Positions 16,391 through 24,376 of a stretch of DNA of 64,000 nt are shown here, piece after piece (the stretch's first letter is position 1; each line of letters starts with the position of its first letter). The position numbers and the translations under genes were made by a program. The notes below the pieces were generated by a model. That model saw only the letters and a program-made list of their open reading frames with translations, ran no database searches and had not been told where the DNA came from. This DNA is from Mesorhizobium sp. M2E.F.Ca.ET.219.01.1.1 (GTDB lineage Bacteria > Pseudomonadota > Alphaproteobacteria > Rhizobiales > Rhizobiaceae), in contig NZ_SADT02000006.1 of NCBI RefSeq assembly GCF_004016445.2, forward strand, positions 62,001 to 126,000, written 5' to 3'.

Positions 16391-16864
16391 ATGCTGAAAC
16401 TCAATCGCAAGATCGGATTGCTGGCATTTGCGGCAGGCGCATTGCTGACCATCACCCCGGCGCGGGCCGAAGACGCTACGGCCACCGCCGCCTACAAGGA
16501 CATCCAGGCCACGCTCGGCACGGTGCCCGACATGTTCAAGACGCTGCCGGATGTCGCGGTGGCCGGCGCCTGGGCCGAAATCAAGGGCGTGCAGCTCAAT
16601 CCCAACACCGCGCTTAACGGCAAGACCAAGGAACTGCTGGGCCTCGCGGTAGCATCGCAGATCCCCTGCCAATACTGCATCTATTTCCACACGCTGGCCG
16701 CCAAGGCCAACGGCGCGAGCGACGAGGAGATCAAGGAGGCCATCGCGATGGCGGCGATCGTGCGACACTGGTCGACGATGCTCAACGGCAGCCAGGTCGA
16801 TCTCGCCACCTTCAAGAAGCAGACCGACGACCTGTTCGCCGCCGTCAAGGCCAAGTCGCAGTGA
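16391..16864 (+). CDS. Exported carboxymuconolactone decarboxylase/AhpD-fold protein
   Basis: A 157-aa protein with a Sec-type signal peptide (basic start, hydrophobic core, cleavage near TPARA-ED at about residue 26) and then an AhpD/CMD fold. The core has IPCQYCIYFH, the C-x-x-C plus histidine of AhpD-type peroxidase partners, at about residues 96-105. Most family members are cytosolic, so a periplasmic copy suggests a thiol-based role outside the cytoplasm. The start chosen is ATG 16391 with GGAGG just upstream; the ATG at 16379 is in frame and adds MEDE. The same 19-base start region occurs before the gene at 16944. A hairpin follows the stop. Confidence 0.82.
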   Translation: MLKLNRKIGLLAFAAGALLTITPARAEDATATAAYKDIQATLGTVPDMFKTLPDVAVAGAWAEIKGVQLNPNTALNGKTKELLGLAVASQIPCQYCIYFHTLAAKANGASDEEIKEAIAMAAIVRHWSTMLNGSQVDLATFKKQTDDLFAAVKAKSQ

Positions 16865-16870
16865 GGAGTT

Positions 16871-16899
16871 CCCTGCCCGGCGATGTTCGCTGGGCAGGG
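16871..16899 (+). terminator. Stem-loop between the AhpD-like and NTF2-like genes
   Basis: CCCTGCCC (16871-16878) pairs with GGGCAGGG (16892-16899), with an inner GCG/CGC pair. The stem is strong but no U run follows, so it may mark an RNA 3' end or partial termination within the small operon. Confidence 0.4.
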
Positions 16900-16943
16900 C
16901 TTCGCCCATATATCGCCTGAAGAACGGGCACATGGAGGATGAA

Positions 16944-17306
16944 ATGCTGACCAAGACACAAACAGTGGACGGCGCCGCGATCAAGAGAGCGATCGAAGGT
17001 CGCGACGGCAAGATGCTGTCGAGCTTCTACAACGATGATGCGGTCGTGCGGGTGATCGACCGCAACAATCCGCCGAGCAAGCCGCGCGAGATCCGCGGGC
17101 GTGCGGCCATCAGCACCTTCTGGGACGACATCTGCAGCCGGGCGATGATCCACAAGGTCGATACCACCATCGCCGAGGGCGACAGCCTCGCCTTCACCCA
17201 GGCCTGCGCCTATCCGGACGGCACGAAGGTGTTCTGCGCGGCGATGCTGGAGCTGAAGAACGGCCGCATCTCACGGCAGACGGTCGTGCAGGCCTGGGAC
17301 GAGTAG
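16944..17306 (+). CDS. SnoaL/NTF2-like protein, 120 aa
   Basis: A 120-aa protein of the NTF2-like cone fold: the N-terminal segment with AIEGRDGKMLSSFYNDDAVV, a middle REIRGRAAISTFWDDICSR and a C-terminal strand pair ending in QTVVQAWDE. NTF2-like proteins include isomerases, cyclases and ligand carriers, and no catalytic assignment is possible. The start is ATG 16944 after GGAGG; ATG 16932 (adding MEDE) is in frame. The 19 bases ATGGAGGATGAAATGCTGA are identical to those at the start of the preceding gene. It may be co-transcribed with its neighbours, though a hairpin lies upstream. Confidence 0.75.
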   Translation: MLTKTQTVDGAAIKRAIEGRDGKMLSSFYNDDAVVRVIDRNNPPSKPREIRGRAAISTFWDDICSRAMIHKVDTTIAEGDSLAFTQACAYPDGTKVFCAAMLELKNGRISRQTVVQAWDE

Positions 17307-17347
17307 GTCAAGATTGGACGTTTTCTGCGAAACAGAGAGGAACCAAG

Positions 17348-17662
17348 ATGTTCAGCGCCAGATGGCAGATCGACGCCAGGTTCGGTCACAAGCAGACCGC
17401 GCTCGAGCTGATGCGGAAATGGGAGCGCGAGATCGGCTCGCAGGTCGGGCTCGCCGACCTGAAGTTCCAGCTCATGACCGGTTCTGTCGGCGCGCGCGAA
17501 GCGACGATCGAGGCCCATCATCAGGTCGAAAGCCTGGCCCAGTTGGAGGCGTTCTTCGCCAAGATCGCCAAGATCGACGCGCACGCCAAATGGGGCAAGG
17601 AGCTGGAGCCCTATGTCGTGTCGGGCACCAGCCTGTGGAATATCTACCGCATCGTTGAGTAG
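17348..17662 (+). CDS. Hypothetical protein, probably dimeric alpha-beta barrel fold
   Basis: A 104-aa soluble protein starting at ATG 17348 after GAGAGGAACC. The composition and the pattern FSARWQIDARFGHKQTALEL, a central QLMTGSVGAREATIEAHHQV and a late SGTSLWNIYRIVE suggest a ferredoxin-like dimeric alpha-beta barrel of the NIPSNAP/monooxygenase sort. I do not recognise a specific family. It is the last of three small plus-strand genes that follow the LuxR-type fusion regulator, 41 bp after the NTF2-like gene. Confidence 0.65.
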   Translation: MFSARWQIDARFGHKQTALELMRKWEREIGSQVGLADLKFQLMTGSVGAREATIEAHHQVESLAQLEAFFAKIAKIDAHAKWGKELEPYVVSGTSLWNIYRIVE

Positions 17663-17678
17663 TAGTCTGCGTTCTTCT

Positions 17679-17772
17679 GGGGAGAAGATGCCGGCAGGCA
17701 GATGAGGGGCGGAGCCAGCTTCCGCAAAGTTGGCGCTGCCCCTCATCCGGCCTTTCGGGCCACCTTCTCCCC
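17679..17772. repeat. Intergenic palindromic element A
   Basis: GGGGAGAAG (17679-17687) pairs with CTTCTCCCC (17764-17772), and inside that GATGAGGGGC (17701-17710) pairs with GCCCCTCATC (17738-17747). It lies between convergent genes and could fold into one branched hairpin that ends both transcripts. It is related in style to elements B-E of this window. Confidence 0.6.
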
Positions 17773-17797
17773 GTGAACGGGGCAAAGGGAAGGCGCC

Positions 17798-18283
17798 CTA
17801 CATCAGGCCAAGCTGCTTGTAGAAGCCGAGCGCGTCGTAATAGTCGCTCTGGGTCGCGATCTTGCCGTCCTTGATGGAAAACATCGACGCGCCGGTGATG
17901 GAGAATTTCTTGCCGGTCGCTGTGGTGCCGTCTCCCCAGGCGCCGGTGTTGGTGCCGGAGAACTCCCATTCGAAGGAGACGCGCTCGCCGTCGACCAACG
18001 GCTTGCCCTTCATCGTCCAAACGGCGTCGGGAACGGCTTTCAGGAAGTTGTCGATGACCCCTGTCTTGGCGGCGTCCCTGCCGGTGACCGGCTTGCCGAC
18101 GGACGCGTCGTAATAGGTGACGTCTTCGGCGAAGTAGCCGGCGGCCTTGGTCGAGTCATGCGCATTCCAGGCCGCGACATAGGCTTCGATCACCGACTGC
18201 GCGGTGTCGGCGGCGAAGGACGGCGCCACGGCAAGAAGCGTGGCGGCGACGGCTGCTGATGTCAGAAATTGGCGGCGTTGCAT
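17798..18283 (-). CDS. Exported SnoaL-like (ester cyclase-type) protein, Tat signal
   Basis: A 161-aa protein with a twin-arginine-like signal (MQRRQFLTSAAVAATLLAV, cleavage near SFA-AD at about residue 25) followed by a SnoaL/NTF2 fold: VIEAYVAAWNAHDSTKAAGY, then TGRDAAKTGVIDNFLKAVPD and a C-terminal DGKIATQSDYYDALGFYKQL. Such folds bind or turn over small hydrophobic compounds; the substrate is unknown. The start is ATG 18283 behind GGGAGG. It faces the small-gene cluster across repeat A, and repeat B lies upstream. Confidence 0.8.
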   Translation of the reverse strand: MQRRQFLTSAAVAATLLAVAPSFAADTAQSVIEAYVAAWNAHDSTKAAGYFAEDVTYYDASVGKPVTGRDAAKTGVIDNFLKAVPDAVWTMKGKPLVDGERVSFEWEFSGTNTGAWGDGTTATGKKFSITGASMFSIKDGKIATQSDYYDALGFYKQLGLM

Positions 18284-18319
18284 TGTTTTCCTCCCTCGGT
18301 TGAATGCTTGCCTCCGTCT

Positions 18320-18471
18320 CCTTCTCCCCTTGTGGGAGAAGGTGGCCGAGCGAAGCTCGGTCGGATGAGGGGTGTTCCAGCTTGGTGCCAAGCTTACCCC
18401 TCACCCGGATTGCCAAACCGATTTGCGAAGAGCAAATCGGGGCAATCCGACCTCTCCCACAAGGGGAGAGG
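18320..18471. repeat. Intergenic palindromic element B
   Basis: The ends are inverted copies of one short hairpin: left arm 18320-18342 has CCTTCTCCCC, TTGT and GGGAGAAGG; right arm 18451-18471 has CCTCTCCCAC, AA and GGGGAGAGG. Inside is a further hairpin, CGATTTGC against GCAAATCG (18419-18439). It lies between patD and the SnoaL-like gene, both on the minus strand. Confidence 0.6.
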
Positions 18472-18478
18472 TAGAGCG

Positions 18479-19906
18479 CTAGCCGTGCGCCACCATCACG
18501 TGACGGACGGCGGTGTAGTCTTCCAGCGCGTAAAGCGACATGTCCTTGCCGTAGCCGGACTGTTTCAGGCCGCCATGCGGCATCTCGTTGGTCAGCATGA
18601 AGTGGGTGTTGATCCAGGTGCAGCCATATTGCAGGCGGGCGGCGGTCGCCATGGCGCGCGCGACATCCTTGGTCCACACCGACGAGGCAAGGCCGTAGTC
18701 GCTGTCGTTCGCCCAGTTCACCGCTTCGTCGACATCCGAGAAGCGGGTGATGGAGACGACGGGGCCGAACACCTCGCGGCGCACGATCTCGTCTTCCTGC
18801 AGCGCACCGGCCACGACCGTCGGCTGGTAGTAGAAGCCGGAGCCCTCGCCCGGCTTGCCGCCGGTGGTGATCTCGATGTGCTTCAGTTCCGAGGCGCGCT
18901 CGACGAAGCTCGAGACGCGGTCGCGCTGGCGGCGCGAGATCAGCGGGCCGATCTCGTTCTCGGTGTCGTCCGGCTGGTTGTATTTGATGGTCGAGACGGC
19001 GGAAGAGAGATCGGCGACGAGCTTGTCGTAGATCTTCTTGCCGGCATAGATGCGGCAGGCGGCGGTGCAGTCCTGGCCGGCATTGTAGTAGCCGAAGGCG
19101 CGCAACCCGCTGACCACGGCGCCGAGGTCGGCGTCGTCAAAGACGATGACGGGCGCCTTGCCGCCGAGCTCCAGATGCGTGCGCTTGACCGACTTGGCGG
19201 CCGCCTGCAGCACCTTCTTGCCGGTGGCGACGTCGCCGGTGATCGAGATCATCTTGACCTTCGGATGGTTGATCAGCGTGTTGCCAACGCTGTCGCCGCG
19301 GCCGAGCACGACGTTGACGACGCCCTCGGGCAGCACCTCCGCAAGGATCTTCGCCAGCTTCAGCGACGTCAGCGGCGTCTGCTCGGACGGCTTGAAGACG
19401 ACCGTGTTGCCGCCGCCGATCGCCGGCGCCAGCTTCCAGGCCATCATCATCAGCGGATAGTTCCAGGGCGCGATCGAGGCGACGATGCCGATCGGGTCGC
19501 GCCGCACCATCGAGGTGTGGCCGGCAATATATTCGCCGGCTACCTGGCCGGGCATCGAGCGCACCGCGCCGGCAAAGAAGCGGTAGCAGTCGACGATCGC
19601 CGGAATCTCGTCATTGAGCACGGCATTGATCGGCTTGCCGCAATTCAGCGCCTCGAGCGCGGCGAACTCCTTGGCTTCCGCCTCGATGCGGTCGGCGATC
19701 TTGAGCAGGTAGCCGGAGCGCTGCGCCGGCGTGGTGCGCGACCAACTGACGAAGGCTTGTTCGGCCGCAGCGACTGCCGCTTCGATCTGCGCCGGACTCG
19801 CCTCCGGCAGGTTGAGGATCGTTGCCCCGGTCTTTGGATTGAGGATCGGCTCCTCGGTTTCGGTGCCCTTCTCGAATTTCGAGCCGATGAGCATCTGGGT
19901 GTCCAT
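18479..19906 (-). CDS. patD: 4-aminobutyraldehyde dehydrogenase (putrescine pathway)
   Basis: A 475-aa aldehyde dehydrogenase closely resembling E. coli PatD (YdcW), which oxidises 4-aminobutyraldehyde to GABA with NAD+ in putrescine breakdown. Visible landmarks are SIAPWNYPLMMMAWKLAPA, the general base glutamate in HLELGGKAP and the catalytic cysteine in NAGQDCTAACR (about residue 280), plus GCTWINTHFMLTNEMPHGG near the end. It is the last gene of a ydcSTUV-patD array in the same order as in E. coli, which supports the substrate. A heptamer palindrome fills the gap to ydcV, so its expression may be partly separate. Confidence 0.92.
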   Translation of the reverse strand: MDTQMLIGSKFEKGTETEEPILNPKTGATILNLPEASPAQIEAAVAAAEQAFVSWSRTTPAQRSGYLLKIADRIEAEAKEFAALEALNCGKPINAVLNDEIPAIVDCYRFFAGAVRSMPGQVAGEYIAGHTSMVRRDPIGIVASIAPWNYPLMMMAWKLAPAIGGGNTVVFKPSEQTPLTSLKLAKILAEVLPEGVVNVVLGRGDSVGNTLINHPKVKMISITGDVATGKKVLQAAAKSVKRTHLELGGKAPVIVFDDADLGAVVSGLRAFGYYNAGQDCTAACRIYAGKKIYDKLVADLSSAVSTIKYNQPDDTENEIGPLISRRQRDRVSSFVERASELKHIEITTGGKPGEGSGFYYQPTVVAGALQEDEIVRREVFGPVVSITRFSDVDEAVNWANDSDYGLASSVWTKDVARAMATAARLQYGCTWINTHFMLTNEMPHGGLKQSGYGKDMSLYALEDYTAVRHVMVAHG

Positions 19907-19925
19907 TGGGTTTCTCCCTGATTAG

Positions 19926-20006
19926 GAGCGAATAGGGAGTAGCGAATAGCGAATAGGGAGATCGACAGCCGAACCCTGTTCGCTACTCGCTATTCGCTAC
20001 TCGCTG
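19926..20006. repeat. Heptamer-based inverted repeat, copy 1
   Basis: The left arm (19926-19960) contains tandem 7-base units of the type TAGCGAA/TAGGGAG, and the right arm (19979-20006) contains their inverted complement TTCGCTA/CTCGCTA. The RNA could form a stem of some 28 bp. It begins 4 bp before the ydcV stop on the minus strand and ends before the patD start. A related element is at 40935-41015. Confidence 0.65.
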
Positions 20007-20009
20007 TTT

Positions 20010-20825
20010 TCATTTTCCGCTCCCCGCGATCTGGTCGCCGTCGCGGGTCAGGTAATAGGCAAAGAGGATCGGCAGCAGCGTCACCAGCACGACGACCATG
20101 GCCACGACATTGGTGACCGGACGCTGGCGGGGGCGGATCAGTTCCTCCAGCATCCAGATCGGCACGGTCTGCTGCTGGCCGGCGGTGAAGGTGGTGACGA
20201 TGACCTCGTCGAAGGACAGCGCGAAGGCGAGCATGCCGCCGGCCAGCAACGCGGTCGCGATGTTCGGCAGCACGACATGCCGGAAAGTCTGGAAGCCGTC
20301 GGCGCCGAGATCCATCGAGGCCTCGATCATCGAGCCTGACGTGCGGCGGAAACGGGCGACAGCGTTGTTGTAGACGACGACCACGCAGAACGTGGCGTGG
20401 CCGAGCACGATCGTCCAGAACGAGAACGGGATGTCGGCGAGCGAGAAGGCCGAGCGCAACGCGATGCCGGTGATGATGCCGGGCAGCGCGATCGGCAGGA
20501 TGACCAAAAGCGAGATGGCCTCGCGGCCGAAGAAGCGGGTCTGCGAGACGGCCGCCGCGCAGAGCGTGCCCAGCACCAGGGCGATCGCCGTCGAGATGGC
20601 GGCGACGCGGACCGACAGCGACAGCGCATCCCAGACGTCCGGCCGGTTCCAGGTGACGGCGAACCATTGGGTGGTCAGCCCGGGCGGCGGCCAGACGAAG
20701 CTCTTCTCCTCCGTCGTGAAGGCGTAGACGAAGATCAACAGGATCGGCAGATGCAGGAAGAGCAGGCCGCAGGCGGCGGCGATCTTCAGGCCGAGCGGAG
20801 CACGTTGACCACGGTCAGAGCGCAT
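20010..20825 (-). CDS. ydcV: Putrescine/spermidine-type ABC transporter permease (PotC/YdcV-like)
   Basis: A 271-aa inner-membrane permease with about six hydrophobic helices. The cytoplasmic EAA loop reads EASMDLGADGFQTFRHVVLP (about residues 155-174), the contact point for the ATPase. It pairs with the YdcU-like permease, whose gene overlaps its start by 11 bases. The polyamine substrate class is inferred from the similarity to E. coli ydcSTUV and from the patD neighbour. Confidence 0.9.
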   Translation of the reverse strand: MRSDRGQRAPLGLKIAAACGLLFLHLPILLIFVYAFTTEEKSFVWPPPGLTTQWFAVTWNRPDVWDALSLSVRVAAISTAIALVLGTLCAAAVSQTRFFGREAISLLVILPIALPGIITGIALRSAFSLADIPFSFWTIVLGHATFCVVVVYNNAVARFRRTSGSMIEASMDLGADGFQTFRHVVLPNIATALLAGGMLAFALSFDEVIVTTFTAGQQQTVPIWMLEELIRPRQRPVTNVVAMVVVLVTLLPILFAYYLTRDGDQIAGSGK

Positions 20826-21780
20826 CGAAAGCCCCCATGCGCTTGGCGCCCCAGAGGTAGAAGCCCATGATGACGATGGGCACCACGGTGAAGGCGGCGG
20901 CCAAAGGAATGTTGCCGGCCGTGCCCTGCTGCGAATAGACGGCCTGGCCGATGAAGAGCCGCGAGGTGCCGATAATCTGCGGGATGATGTAGTCGCCCAA
21001 GGTCAGCGAGAAGGTAAAGATCGAGCCGGCGACGATCCCGGGCAGCGCCAGCGGGAAGAGCACGTTGCGGAAGGTCTGGCCAGGCGAGGCGCCGAGATCG
21101 GACGAGGCCTCGACCAGATTGCCGGGCACCCGCTCGAGCGCGGCCTGAACGGGGAGGATCATGAAGGGCAGCCAGACATAGACGAAGACGATGAAGGTGC
21201 CGGTAAAGGAGACCGACAGCGAGTTGCCGCCGACGACCGGCAGCGACAGCCAGGCATCGAGCAGCCAGAGCAGGTTCAGCTTGGCCAGCAGCCAGGTGAG
21301 GATGCCTTCCTTGGCGAGGATCAGCTTCCAGGCATAGATCTTGACCAGATAGCTCGACCACAGCGGCAGCATGACGCCGAGATAGAACAGCGCCTTCCAG
21401 CGGCCGCGCGCATAGCGCGCCGCGTAATAGGCGATGGGGAAGGCAATAATCGCCGAGGCGAGCGTGACCAGCGCCGCCATCGTCACCGTGCGCAGAATGA
21501 TGTCGAGATTGGCGGCCTGGAACAGGTCGCCATAGGTCTTCAGCGTGAACTCGCGGTTGATGAGGCCGGAGAACTCGTCGATGGAGAAGAAGCTCTGCGC
21601 CAGCAAGGCAAAGAGCGAGCCGATATAGACGATGCCGAGCCAAAGCAGCGGCGGGGCGAGCATCAGTGTGAGCAGGAATTTCGGCCGGCGCCAGAACAGG
21701 TCTGAGAGCGCGCCGCGCAGGCCACCGTTGCCGGGCAGGATGGCAGGGGTGGGGTTGGATTGAACGGCGGCGATGGTCAT
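20815..21780 (-). CDS. ydcU: Putrescine/spermidine-type ABC transporter permease (PotB/YdcU-like)
   Basis: A 321-aa permease, with the EAA loop EASSDLGASPGQTFRNVLFP at about residues 225-245 and some six to seven membrane helices. It forms the channel together with YdcV. The start is uncertain: ATG 21780 is chosen because the sequence from there is family-like and a longer frame from ATG 21849 would overlap the ATPase gene by 14 bases and add 23 polar residues. Neither has a strong ribosome binding site, so coupling to the upstream gene is plausible. Confidence 0.88.
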   Translation of the reverse strand: MTIAAVQSNPTPAILPGNGGLRGALSDLFWRRPKFLLTLMLAPPLLWLGIVYIGSLFALLAQSFFSIDEFSGLINREFTLKTYGDLFQAANLDIILRTVTMAALVTLASAIIAFPIAYYAARYARGRWKALFYLGVMLPLWSSYLVKIYAWKLILAKEGILTWLLAKLNLLWLLDAWLSLPVVGGNSLSVSFTGTFIVFVYVWLPFMILPVQAALERVPGNLVEASSDLGASPGQTFRNVLFPLALPGIVAGSIFTFSLTLGDYIIPQIIGTSRLFIGQAVYSQQGTAGNIPLAAAFTVVPIVIMGFYLWGAKRMGAFDAL

Positions 21781-21835
21781 GGCGCCACCGTGTACAGGCG
21801 GAAGCCGCGATCCTTCGCCCTCGCGCAAACCTTCT

Positions 21836-22834
21836 TCATGCCGGCTCATCCATCAGATGCAGGCTGTCGCGATTGAAGGTCAGCATCACCGCTTCGCCTT
21901 CCGCCGGCAGCGCGGTGCCCGCCGGCACCACCGCATGCAGTCTCAGCCCATCGGCATCCAGCGCCAGCCTTGTGGTGGCGCCGAGATAATTGGTGCCGAC
22001 CAGGCGGGCGGCGACGCCGTTGCCGCTGGTCGCGCTGGAGACGCGGATCGACTCCGGGCGCAGGCTCCCCCAGCGATGCTGGCCGGAATAGCGCTGGACG
22101 AAATCCGGCGGCAGCACGTTGGACGAGCCGACAAAATCGGCGACGAAGCGCGTGTTCGGCCGCTGGTAGATATCTTCCGGCGTGCCGACCTGCATGATCC
22201 TGCCGTCGTTGAAGACGGCGACGCGGTCGGCCATGGAGAGCGCCTCGCCCTGGTCATGGGTGACGAAGACGAAGGTGATGCCGAGCGCCTTCTGCAGCGA
22301 CTTCAATTCCTCCTGCATGTTCTCGCGCAGCTTGAGGTCGAGCGCGCCGAGCGGCTCGTCGAGCAGCAGCACCTTGGGCTGGTTGACGAGCGCACGGGCG
22401 AGCGCGACGCGCTGGCGCTGGCCGCCGGAGAGCTGGCCGGGGCGGCGCGCGCCGTAGCCCGGCAGACGCACCAGCGACAGCGCCTCTTCCGCCGCCTTCA
22501 GCCGCTCGGCCTTGCCGACACCCCTGACCATCAGGCCGTAAGCGACGTTGTCCAAGACGTTGAGATGCGGGAACAGCGCATAGTCCTGGAAGACGGTGTT
22601 GACGTTGCGGCGGTAGGGCGGAACGCCTTCGGCACGCTCACCGAAGATGGAGATGGAGCCTGCCGTCGGCTGCTCGAAGCCGGCGATCAGCCTGAGACAC
22701 GTCGTCTTGCCGGATCCGGACGGCCCGAGCATGGCGAAGAACTCGCCCGCGGCGATCTCCAGATCGACCGCATCGACGGCGCGCACGCTGCCGAAATGGC
22801 GCGAGACTTGTTTGAAGGAAACGGCAGAGGTCAT
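21836..22834 (-). CDS. ydcT: Putrescine/spermidine-type ABC transporter ATPase (PotA/YdcT-like)
   Basis: A 332-aa ABC ATPase: Walker A GPSGSGKTT (about 37-45), signature LSGGQRQRV (about 133-141), Walker B LLLDEPLGALD and a C-terminal TOBE domain (about 245-330) of the polyamine/iron importer type. It powers the YdcU-YdcV channel. The start is ATG 22834. It stands between ydcS and ydcU; palindromic element C lies in the gap to ydcS, a common place for processing that lets the binding protein be made in excess. Confidence 0.92.
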   Translation of the reverse strand: MTSAVSFKQVSRHFGSVRAVDAVDLEIAAGEFFAMLGPSGSGKTTCLRLIAGFEQPTAGSISIFGERAEGVPPYRRNVNTVFQDYALFPHLNVLDNVAYGLMVRGVGKAERLKAAEEALSLVRLPGYGARRPGQLSGGQRQRVALARALVNQPKVLLLDEPLGALDLKLRENMQEELKSLQKALGITFVFVTHDQGEALSMADRVAVFNDGRIMQVGTPEDIYQRPNTRFVADFVGSSNVLPPDFVQRYSGQHRWGSLRPESIRVSSATSGNGVAARLVGTNYLGATTRLALDADGLRLHAVVPAGTALPAEGEAVMLTFNRDSLHLMDEPA

Positions 22835-22882
22835 GGGCCTGTTCGTTTCGTTGCCGGTTTAGAGAGGATGCGCGACGCCCTA

Positions 22883-22999
22883 CCTCCCTCTCGATGGGGG
22901 AGGTCGCGGCGAAGCCGCGGGTGGGGGTGACTGGCGCGAACCGATCAGACAGCCCCCACCCCGACGCTACGCGTCGACCCTCCCCACAAAGGGGGAGGG
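22883..22999. repeat. Intergenic palindromic element C
   Basis: Both ends are hairpins of the C-rich/G-rich kind (left 22883-22903, right 22978-22999 with CCCTCCCCAC, AAA and GGGGGAGGG). Between them are hairpins CGCGGC/GCCGCG (22906-22920) and GACGC/GCGTC (22963-22975), and a longer pairing GTGGGGG (22921-22927) with CCCCCAC (22953-22959). It lies between ydcS and ydcT. Confidence 0.6.
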
Positions 23000-23008
23000 T
23001 AAAGAGCG

Positions 23009-24163
23009 TTACCGCCCGCCGATGACGCCGATATAGTCCGACACCCAGCGGTAATAGGGCACGCACTGGTCGTTCTGGCTGGCGCATTTCGACACTGGCG
23101 TCTTCCAGAACTTGATCTTGTCGAAATTGTCGTAGCCGTTGGTCTTGCAGCCTTCGTCGCCAAGCAGTTCATTGCCCTTGCAGGCGGCGGGCACGACCGG
23201 CAGCGAGCCGAACCAGGCCGAGACGTCGCCCTGGACCTTCGGCGAGAGCGAATGCTCAAGCCACATATAGGCGCAGTTCGGATGCGCGGCGTCGGCCTCC
23301 ATCATTGTGGTGTCGGCCCAGCCGGTGACGCCCTCTTCCGGCACGGTTGAGGCGACCGGCTTCTTGGCGGCGACCAGCGTGTTCACCTGATAGGGCCATG
23401 AGCCGGAAGCGACCACGCCTTCGTTCTGGAAGTCGTCGACCTGGATCGCGGCATCGTGCCAGTAGCGGCCGACCAGCGTGCGCTGCGTGCGCAGCAGATC
23501 GAGCGCCGCCTTGTACTGGTCTTCGTTCAGCTCGTATGGGTCCTTGATGCCAAGTTCCGGCTTGTGGAACATCAGATAGTTGGCGGCATCGGCGATGTGG
23601 ATCGGGCCGTCATAGGCCTGGACGCGGCCCTTGTTCGACTTGCCGTCGGGCAGCTTCATTTCCTCGAAGACGACGTTCCAGCTCTTGGGCGCTTCCTTGA
23701 AGACGTCGGTGTTGTACATCAGGATGTTCGGGCCCCATTGGTAGGGAACGCCGTAATGCACCTTGTCGACGGTGAACCAGGGCGCGTCCTTAAGGCGGTC
23801 GTCGACAGTCTTCCAGCTCTTGATGAGATCGGTGTTGATCGGCTGCACGCGCTTGCCGGCGACGAGGCGCAGCGATGCATCGCCCGAAGCGGTGACCAGA
23901 TCGAAGCCGCCCTCGTTCATCAGCGAGACCATCTCGTCCGACGTGTTGGCGGTCTTGACGTTGACCTTGCAGCCGCTTTCCTTCTCGAAAGCCGTCACCC
24001 AGTCATAACCCTTGTCGGTCTCGCCGCGCTCGATATAGCCCGGCCAAGCGACGATGTTGACCTCGCCCTCGCCCTTGCCGATTTCCTTGACCTGGGCCAT
24101 GGCCTGGCCGGAAAAAGTCAGCGCGACAGTCAGCGCCGTGCACGACTTCAGGAATGCATTCAT
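23009..24163 (-). CDS. ydcS: Polyamine-type ABC transporter substrate-binding protein (YdcS-like)
   Basis: A 384-aa periplasmic binding protein. The Sec signal peptide is at residues 1-22 (MNAFLKSCTALTVALTFSG, cleavage near AMA-QV). The mature part is very close in pattern to E. coli YdcS: WPGYIERGETDKGYDWV, TSDEMVSLMNEGGFDLVTAS and the conserved YQWGPNILMYNTD. It captures the substrate, probably putrescine, for YdcTUV. The start is ATG 24163 after GGGAGA; a longer frame to 24298 has no signal sequence. The upstream region holds a 45-bp palindrome and a direct repeat that may be regulatory. Confidence 0.93.
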   Translation of the reverse strand: MNAFLKSCTALTVALTFSGQAMAQVKEIGKGEGEVNIVAWPGYIERGETDKGYDWVTAFEKESGCKVNVKTANTSDEMVSLMNEGGFDLVTASGDASLRLVAGKRVQPINTDLIKSWKTVDDRLKDAPWFTVDKVHYGVPYQWGPNILMYNTDVFKEAPKSWNVVFEEMKLPDGKSNKGRVQAYDGPIHIADAANYLMFHKPELGIKDPYELNEDQYKAALDLLRTQRTLVGRYWHDAAIQVDDFQNEGVVASGSWPYQVNTLVAAKKPVASTVPEEGVTGWADTTMMEADAAHPNCAYMWLEHSLSPKVQGDVSAWFGSLPVVPAACKGNELLGDEGCKTNGYDNFDKIKFWKTPVSKCASQNDQCVPYYRWVSDYIGVIGGR

Positions 24164-24181
24164 CGTCGATCTCCCATTTTG

Positions 24182-24226
24182 GCGCATGATCCCGAAACCG
24201 GTCCGGTTTCGGAAAGGATCATGCGC
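24182..24226. repeat. 45-bp palindrome (rhizobial GCGCATGATC type)
   Basis: GCGCATGATC (24182-24191) is inverted at 24217-24226, and inside that CCGAAACCGG pairs with CCGGTTTCGG. It lies 19 bp upstream of the ydcS start codon. Repeats beginning GCGCATGATC with a CGAAACCGG core are common between genes in rhizobia. Confidence 0.7.
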
Positions 24227-24344
24227 AGACTCAAAAACGACAGGGCATATTGCTCTGTCAGCCAGCGCTGTCAGGGCGCGGCTTTGTTCCCTGGGCAAAA
24301 AGTGCTGTGAAAAATCCGGTTTCGCAAATTCATTTATCAGAAAG

Positions 24345-24366
24345 CCGATATGGGTTTTTCCGATAT
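24345..24366 (-). promoter_or_regulatory. Direct repeat CCGATAT upstream of ydcS
   Basis: CCGATAT occurs at 24345-24351 and 24360-24366, 15 bp apart, about 180 bp before the ydcS start and just after the upstream gene's stop. It may be an activator or repressor site for the operon; there is no other evidence. Confidence 0.3.
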
Positions 24367-24376
24367 CAAAAATGCT

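Noticed and set aside
19926..20006. A CRISPR array, suggested by the short tandem repeats
   Set aside because: The unit is 7 bases with no spacers, arranged as an inverted repeat, and no cas gene is near.
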